A stretch of 35,529 nt of DNA from the NCBI GenBank assembly GCA_001418405.1, contig LIQL01000114.1, positions 1 to 35,529 on the forward strand, given 5' to 3'. Source of the stretch: Streptomyces diastatochromogenes. Lineage in GTDB: Bacteria; Actinomycetota; Actinomycetes; Streptomycetales; Streptomycetaceae. Position numbers and translations under genes: made by a program. Shown in pieces: positions 31,221 to 35,529 of the stretch. The notes under the pieces are model-generated. The model saw nothing but the letters and a program-made list of their open reading frames with translations. It made no database searches and had not been told where the DNA came from. How positions within the stretch are numbered: position 1 is the first letter of the stretch; every line of letters begins with the position of its first letter.

Positions 31221-32033
31221 CTAGGACCTCGGAGTGACTCCCGGGGCCGGCTCGACCGGCACGTACTTCTGAGGGCGGAAGTCGATGACCACCGGTTGCG
31301 TCTCGGAACCCACGCTGATCCGGACCCGGTACATGGTGCCGTCCTCGCCGACCCAGTAGCGCACGGTGCCCGCCGTTCCGGCGCGGCCACGGGAGTACGG
31401 CCCGGTCATGACGTCCACCCGATGCCCGTCCACCTCGTCCCGTCCCCACCAGGCGGCACCGTTCTGCGGCAGCAGTTGGGCGTTGTCCGGGCGGTCGCTG
31501 GCGAGGTTGAGCGCGATGGTCAACGAACTGTCCAGTGCGCTGCCGGACGACTGCAAGGGACGGCTGTACCAGCCCGAGCGGGGCGGCGCGGCGGGTGCCT
31601 GCGCCGGGGCATGCGCCATCGGGTGGACGAAGACCGAGGCGGCCGTCCACTGGATCAGCCCGTCGCTGGAGGTGTCGCGGCCGGTGCCGTGCACCACGCC
31701 GTAACCGACCTTGCCTTGGAAGTCGATGGATCCGGTGACGACGAGCCCGCCGGCGGTGCCCGGCACGGTGATCGTCACCGTGCGGCCGTGCGCCTGGTAG
31801 TTGCGGAACCGTGTGATCGCCAGTCTGTTCGCCTCGTCCGACGTCAGTGCGCGCTGACCGCTGTCACCCGAGTTGCTGTCGACGATGACGAACGCGGCCA
31901 CCGCGGCCAGCACCATGCCGATGCCGATGCCGGCGGCTGCCCAGCGTGGCCGCAGCCATCGGCGCCGGCCGGCCGCACGGCCCGGTGGGGCTTTCTGGGT
32001 TCGGACGCTTCGCACGCGGCTCGACGCTGACAC
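31221..32033 (-). CDS. Membrane-anchored hypothetical protein
   Basis: A 270-residue protein not assigned to a family. A basic cytoplasmic N terminus (about 30 residues) precedes one membrane helix (31-51, WAAAGIGIGMVLAAVAAFVIV), leaving an extracytoplasmic domain of some 215 residues rich in beta-type sequence, with VTITVPGTAGGLVVTGSIDF and TVRYWVGEDGTMYRVRISVG. The latter is reminiscent of LppX/LprG or LolA-like folds, but this is weak. A Pro/Ala patch is at about 140-152. The start is a GTG at 32033 with a GGAGAGGG stretch somewhat far upstream. It is separated from the upstream surface-protein gene by two hairpins, so it is probably transcribed alone. Confidence 0.72.
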   Translation of the reverse strand: MSASSRVRSVRTQKAPPGRAAGRRRWLRPRWAAAGIGIGMVLAAVAAFVIVDSNSGDSGQRALTSDEANRLAITRFRNYQAHGRTVTITVPGTAGGLVVTGSIDFQGKVGYGVVHGTGRDTSSDGLIQWTAASVFVHPMAHAPAQAPAAPPRSGWYSRPLQSSGSALDSSLTIALNLASDRPDNAQLLPQNGAAWWGRDEVDGHRVDVMTGPYSRGRAGTAGTVRYWVGEDGTMYRVRISVGSETQPVVIDFRPQKYVPVEPAPGVTPRS

Positions 32034-32120
32034 TCTGCTGCTTCACCCTCTCCGTCACCGCACTGCTCGGCCGCCGTGCGGTCACGGCGGCGCTCGGCAG
32101 GTGGTGTCAGACGACGCCGA

Positions 32121-32193
32121 GGCCGGCCCTCGTGGGCCGGCCAAGACGTGAGCTGCCCGACCGCGCCCGCCGGGACGCGGTCGGGCAGCTCAC
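32121..32193 (-). terminator. Two tandem hairpins after the surface-protein gene
   Basis: On the minus strand the first is a perfect 18-bp stem (32148-32165 with 32176-32193, 10-base loop) ending 16 bases after the stop. The second is a perfect 9-bp stem (32121-32129 with 32134-32142, 4-base loop). They should stop transcription from the 2.5-kb gene before the hypothetical gene. Confidence 0.75.
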
Positions 32194-32208
32194 CGTTGTT
32201 CCGTTCGT

Positions 32209-34713
32209 TCAGTGTTGCTGGGCCCGACGCTTGCGGCTCACGAAGGCGAGGGCCAGGCCCCCACCCACCAGCAGGCCGACGGCGGCGAGCATCTCCGGCA
32301 GCCGGGACATACCGGTGTTCGCCATCGAACCCGAACTCCCGCCGCCGGGCGCCGGGTTGGCGGGCGGCGCGGGCGAGGGCGGCGTGGAGGCCGGAGGCGC
32401 GGTCGGAGTGGGCGTCGGAGTCGGGGTCGGCGTCGGCGTCGCCTTCGGGACGTACACCCCGGCGTCGATCGTGTGGTCGACGCCGCCCGGCTTGGCCGGC
32501 GCCGTGACGGGCGCGAAGCCGTTGCACAGCTTCCCGGTGGTCGGCGGGGTCACGTTCGAGTCGTGCGCACGGTTGTCACCGGCTCGCGGGAGCGTGAAGC
32601 GCAGCTCGCTCGTGGGGGGTTGGCCGGGCACCTTGCTGGTGTCCGCGGTGCACACGTCGAACTGCACCGTGTACTTCGCGCCCGGTGTGAGCTGGTACGC
32701 GGCGCCGACACCGCCGAAATAGTATTCACCGGCGGCATCCGTCTTGGTCGTGGCGACCTGCTTGCCGTGCGCGTCCAGCAGGTTGATCGTCGCCCCCGGC
32801 AGCAGGGGTTCCCCCGGGTCCTGGATTCCGTTGTGGTCGCCGTCGAACCACACGAGGTTGCCGATCTGGATCGGTGCGTTCGCCGCCGTGTAGGCGATGT
32901 CACCGAGCCCGCCGGCCTTGCCGAACCCGTTCTGTTCCTGACCGATGAACTGGTACGCGTTGGCGGCCGGACTGTTGCCGGGGCCCTGACCGGTCGCGAT
33001 GTCGTAGTAACCGGTACCGGCGGTCTCGACGTTGACGGTCGGGTCGAACTCCGTGCTGACGACCCACTGTTGCTGCGGAATGTAGGCGACCGAACCCAAC
33101 GCGGTCTCCTGGTGCCCGCCGCTGAAGAAGTCGCCCGGGAAGTATTCGACGACTCCGGCGTCCTCACCGCCGTCGTTGGCGGGGGTGGCGTGGTTGGGGC
33201 ACTTTCCCGTGCCTTCCCACGCGTATCCGCCGCCGGGATCGGCGCAGGCCATGGTGATGTCCCCACCGGACATGCCGAGTTCCGGCGTGTTGTTGTCCGG
33301 GCGGGGGTCCAGACCCTTCGCACTGAGCACGTCCATGAACCGGTCGCGGAAGCCGAGGATCATCGAACCGTCGCGGGCGAAGGCGAGGGAGGCGAGCTCC
33401 GGCTGCGGATCGATGAAGGCGCCGCCCAGCTTCCGTTGGTCCCACGTCTCCAGGCTGGTGTTCCACGGATTCCAGTGGGTGGCCTGGGCGACGTTGCCCG
33501 CACCGGTGAAGACGGTGCCGCGCTGGTCGGTGAGCGCGTGGGTCAGCACCGTGGTGAACCGCTTGCCGTCGTAGGCGTAGACGACTGCCTTCAGGTCCGT
33601 GCGCTGCTGGGTGCTCTCCGCGTCGCACACGCCGCCGACGTAGAGCGTGTTGTCGTGGACGGCGAGACCGAACGGTCGCCAGTCGCCGGCGCTCGCGCAC
33701 CCCGGGTCCGGGATCCGCACCGTGGCCTTGGGCCCCGAGGCGGTGGCCCCGGTGGCGGCGAAGCTCACCAGGCTGCGGGTCCTCAGGTTCACCGCGTACA
33801 GCGTGGAGCCGTCCTCCGACAGGGCCAGGCCGCCGATGCTCTCCTTGCCCGGTGCGTCAATGAAGCCGGGGTCCTTGATCATGTTTGCGGTGTCGTGCTG
33901 CGTCGACGTGGCGCCCGGCACCTGTGCGAACAGTTCCGGTGCGCCGGAACCGTTGGTCGGCACCGTGTAGATCGCGCCGCCGCCCTTCGGCCCGTACGGG
34001 GCGTAGCGGCGGGCGAACGCGCCCTGGAACAGCCGGTTCTGGTACTTGTCGTACGCCAGCCCGAACGTCGTGCCCACCTGGGCCTGTGTGGCCAGCGTGG
34101 TGGGGCACGACACGTCGCCGGGACACGTGCCGCGGACCTTCGTCCCGAACGCCACCAGGGCCCGGGTGTCGGTTCCGTTGGCGCCGTTCTGGACGGGTAC
34201 GAAATACCGCGAGTCCGGCAGTGTGTAGTCGGCCGGATTCCAGACTCCGGTCACCACCGAGGCGTTCTTGCCGCCCGACACGTCCACGAACGACGTGAAG
34301 CTGTTGAAGTGGTTCTCCGCCGTCGACGCAGGCGCCGCCTGGAGGTGGTTGTCGTACGGTGCCGGAATGCTGACGTCGACGCGGTATCGGCCGCCGCTCA
34401 GCGTCGTCGACCGCGACACCACGACCTTTCCGGTGGTGTCCGTGAGGCCGGTGACGACGTGCCCGGCGCGGTCGGACACCTGCACCTTCATGCCCCGCTG
34501 CGGCACGTCCATCGTCGTGTTGATCACGCCGGTGCCGAAGAAGTCGCGCAGCACCTGAACCGTCAGCGTGCCATCGGTGGTCGAGGCGGCGGCCGGTCCG
34601 GCCGTCGCCCCCATGGTGCCGCCCGCCAGCAGAAGAACAGCTAAACCTGTGCGCGCCAGCGGCGCCGCGAGCCTTCGGGCCGGCCGGCCCGAATCTCTGC
34701 CCACTTGGTTCAT
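32209..34713 (-). CDS. Large surface protein with SdrD-B-like domain and sortase-type anchor
   Basis: An 834-residue exported protein. A Sec signal ends near AAAS (about residue 43). The main part (about 50-620) alternates blade-like strands (FGLAYDKYQNRLFQGAFARR, IGGLALSEDGSTLYAVNLRT, FGLAVHDNTLYVGGVCDA), suggesting a propeller-type fold, and has Cys pairs. An SdrD-B-like repeat follows, with GNLVWFDGDHNGIQDPGEP (Ca-binding Asp/Asn loop) and TKTDAAGEYYFGGV. Then come a (Thr-Pro)n stalk, MANTG at 797-801, a hydrophobic helix and RKRRAQQH. This is a cell-wall sorting signal close to the LAxTG form used by class E sortases of Streptomyces, with Met in place of Leu. The ATG at 34713 has GGAG nine bases upstream; the open frame continues 30 codons further without a signal. 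No sortase gene lies next to it. A role in surface or aerial growth is a guess. Confidence 0.85.
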   Translation of the reverse strand: MNQVGRDSGRPARRLAAPLARTGLAVLLLAGGTMGATAGPAAASTTDGTLTVQVLRDFFGTGVINTTMDVPQRGMKVQVSDRAGHVVTGLTDTTGKVVVSRSTTLSGGRYRVDVSIPAPYDNHLQAAPASTAENHFNSFTSFVDVSGGKNASVVTGVWNPADYTLPDSRYFVPVQNGANGTDTRALVAFGTKVRGTCPGDVSCPTTLATQAQVGTTFGLAYDKYQNRLFQGAFARRYAPYGPKGGGAIYTVPTNGSGAPELFAQVPGATSTQHDTANMIKDPGFIDAPGKESIGGLALSEDGSTLYAVNLRTRSLVSFAATGATASGPKATVRIPDPGCASAGDWRPFGLAVHDNTLYVGGVCDAESTQQRTDLKAVVYAYDGKRFTTVLTHALTDQRGTVFTGAGNVAQATHWNPWNTSLETWDQRKLGGAFIDPQPELASLAFARDGSMILGFRDRFMDVLSAKGLDPRPDNNTPELGMSGGDITMACADPGGGYAWEGTGKCPNHATPANDGGEDAGVVEYFPGDFFSGGHQETALGSVAYIPQQQWVVSTEFDPTVNVETAGTGYYDIATGQGPGNSPAANAYQFIGQEQNGFGKAGGLGDIAYTAANAPIQIGNLVWFDGDHNGIQDPGEPLLPGATINLLDAHGKQVATTKTDAAGEYYFGGVGAAYQLTPGAKYTVQFDVCTADTSKVPGQPPTSELRFTLPRAGDNRAHDSNVTPPTTGKLCNGFAPVTAPAKPGGVDHTIDAGVYVPKATPTPTPTPTPTPTAPPASTPPSPAPPANPAPGGGSSGSMANTGMSRLPEMLAAVGLLVGGGLALAFVSRKRRAQQH
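32403..32441. repeat. Six-base tandem repeat encoding a Thr-Pro stalk
   Basis: Imperfect GTCGGN/GGCGTC hexamers, read on the minus strand, encode the TPTPTPTP stretch of the surface protein. Such repeats can change copy number between strains. Confidence 0.6.
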
Positions 34714-35529
34714 GGCATCACGCTCCACACTTCTTTCTCGACAGGAAGACGAAGTACCTACTTCTCGCTGCGCGTCCACTTCTCGGCACCCGGACCCGGG
34801 CACCGGTAAACGGGAAAGCGCCCACTGCTGGTGAGGGGAAGGCTTTGTGGATTGAGGCTGTGACAGATGATGCTTAAGTGGCGCGGGCGAGGAAAAGCGA
34901 ACGCCCGTTCAAAACCTCGGGGAGAACCGCCCTGCATTGCGTGTTCTTGCAGCTCAATCACGGCACTCCGCCCCCACCGCCCACCTCACCGGCCGCCATC
35001 GCGAGCAGCGCGCGACATTCTATGGGCTGACGTCTCGGCGTCACCAGCAGAATCCTGTTATCCATCGGGATCAGCAATATCCGTCGAGCGCCCGGGGATT
35101 GGCGACCGGAAGAATACGCGAAGGCGACGTCACGGTTGATGAAGAGCCGGGCCGCACGCCAGGACCTCACCGGCCTCCGACGCGGGGCGCAGGGGGAGTC
35201 GCGGGCGCCGCCCAGCGGTCCGGTGCCGCTCGGCCGCAGGACGGCGTTGACGGGATCGATCTTCGAACTGGTGGGTGGATCCGGCGACTTGATCGACGCC
35301 CGTGACTCCTGGGGCGTCGCCGCGCGCGGTGCGCCAGGCCCTCGAAGCAAGAGCCGCAGCTGACGCGGCCGGCACCACCACGTCACTCGCGTCACTGTCG
35401 CCCGTGCTTTTCTCGCCAACCGCAGGCCGACGTCGAACACCCCGGGCGTGGAACTGATCACTCGTCAAGTCACCCTCCCCCAAGGGTTCTTCCATGGTGC
35501 CGGACCAGCACCTGAGCCCCCTGCGGCCG
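34714..35529. other. 816 bases at the right edge without a supported gene
   Basis: This includes the leader of the surface-protein gene. At 34899-34910 GAACGCCCGTTC fits the GAAC-N4-GTTC form of an actinobacterial LexA box. From 35130 to 35495 three overlapping frames are open on both strands (minus 35130-35495 and 34958-35461, plus 35136-35363) with no recognisable domain and weak ribosome sites. A gene entering from the right cannot be excluded. Confidence 0.4.
34899..34910. promoter_or_regulatory. Candidate LexA (SOS) box GAACGCCCGTTC
   Basis: It has the GAAC-N4-GTTC core with a C before it (CGAAC), but the flanks do not complete the full TCGAACNNNNGTTCGA palindrome. It lies 186 bases before the surface-protein start, which is far for a normal operator, and it may be chance. 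Confidence 0.25.

Noticed and set aside
32212..34644. 810-codon plus-strand frame
   Set aside because: Antisense to the surface-protein gene, which has signal peptide, SdrD-B-like repeat and anchor; the plus frame has none.
35130..35495. 121-codon minus frame at the right end
   Set aside because: Overlaps two other open frames, has no recognisable domain and no good ribosome site; left unannotated.

Overview
The window looks like chromosomal DNA of a Streptomyces or close relative. GC is very high with strong G/C bias at third codon positions, GTG starts and ATGA start/stop overlaps are common, and many exported proteins carry twin-arginine or lipoprotein signals. A small secreted protein family typical of Streptomyces is also present. 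No rRNA, tRNA, CRISPR array, transposase or integrase was recognised. All assignments rest on reading motifs; no database search was run.

Layout. 1-7.9 kb is mixed housekeeping and accessory: the 3' part of a secreted TAP-type alpha/beta hydrolase, an NAD kinase, a Tat-exported epoxide-hydrolase-like enzyme of noticeably lower GC, a beta-carbonic anhydrase, a decayed P-loop kinase-like pseudogene in gene-poor DNA, and a three-domain multicopper oxidase followed by a strong hairpin. At 7.9-8.4 kb there is a small secreted Streptomyces protein with a charged repeat tail. 8.9-14.3 kb is a compact plus-strand operon: a membrane protein fused to a low-molecular-weight phosphatase, a possible small Cys-containing protein, a 3-dehydroquinate dehydratase/shikimate dehydrogenase fusion with altered active-site positions, two small related beta-barrel-like proteins, and an acyl-CoA-dehydrogenase-fold flavoprotein without an evident catalytic base. 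The last four large genes are joined by ATGA overlaps. I do not recognise this set as a described pathway; it is the best candidate here for an undescribed biosynthetic system.

14.4-28.4 kb is largely an acyl-CoA catabolic island, preceded by a copper-binding lipoprotein. It has an MHS-type transporter, four acyl-CoA dehydrogenase subunits, a crotonase, two CoA ligases, an SMP-30-type lactonase-like secreted protein, a cyclase-family metal hydrolase and a FadR-type GntR regulator. The four dehydrogenase polypeptides split into two long forms (candidate catalytic Glu, no FAD-type RxxFG...Q motif) and two short forms (the reverse), as in the heteromeric FadE enzymes used by actinobacteria for bulky substrates. 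A motif close to AAAGAGTRCACTTT occurs before the dehydrogenase operon and first ligase (shared divergent region), twice before the cyclase operon, and before the regulator gene, so one regulator probably controls the island. Uptake, CoA activation, alpha,beta-dehydrogenation, hydration and lactone or ring hydrolysis of a bulky or cyclic acid is the inferred job.

28.6-34.7 kb is cell-envelope material: a Tat-exported Dyp-type peroxidase, a beta-helix (NosD-like) lipoprotein, a membrane-anchored hypothetical protein and a large surface protein with an SdrD-B-like repeat, a Pro/Thr stalk and a MANTG sorting signal. The last ~0.8 kb has no gene I can support.
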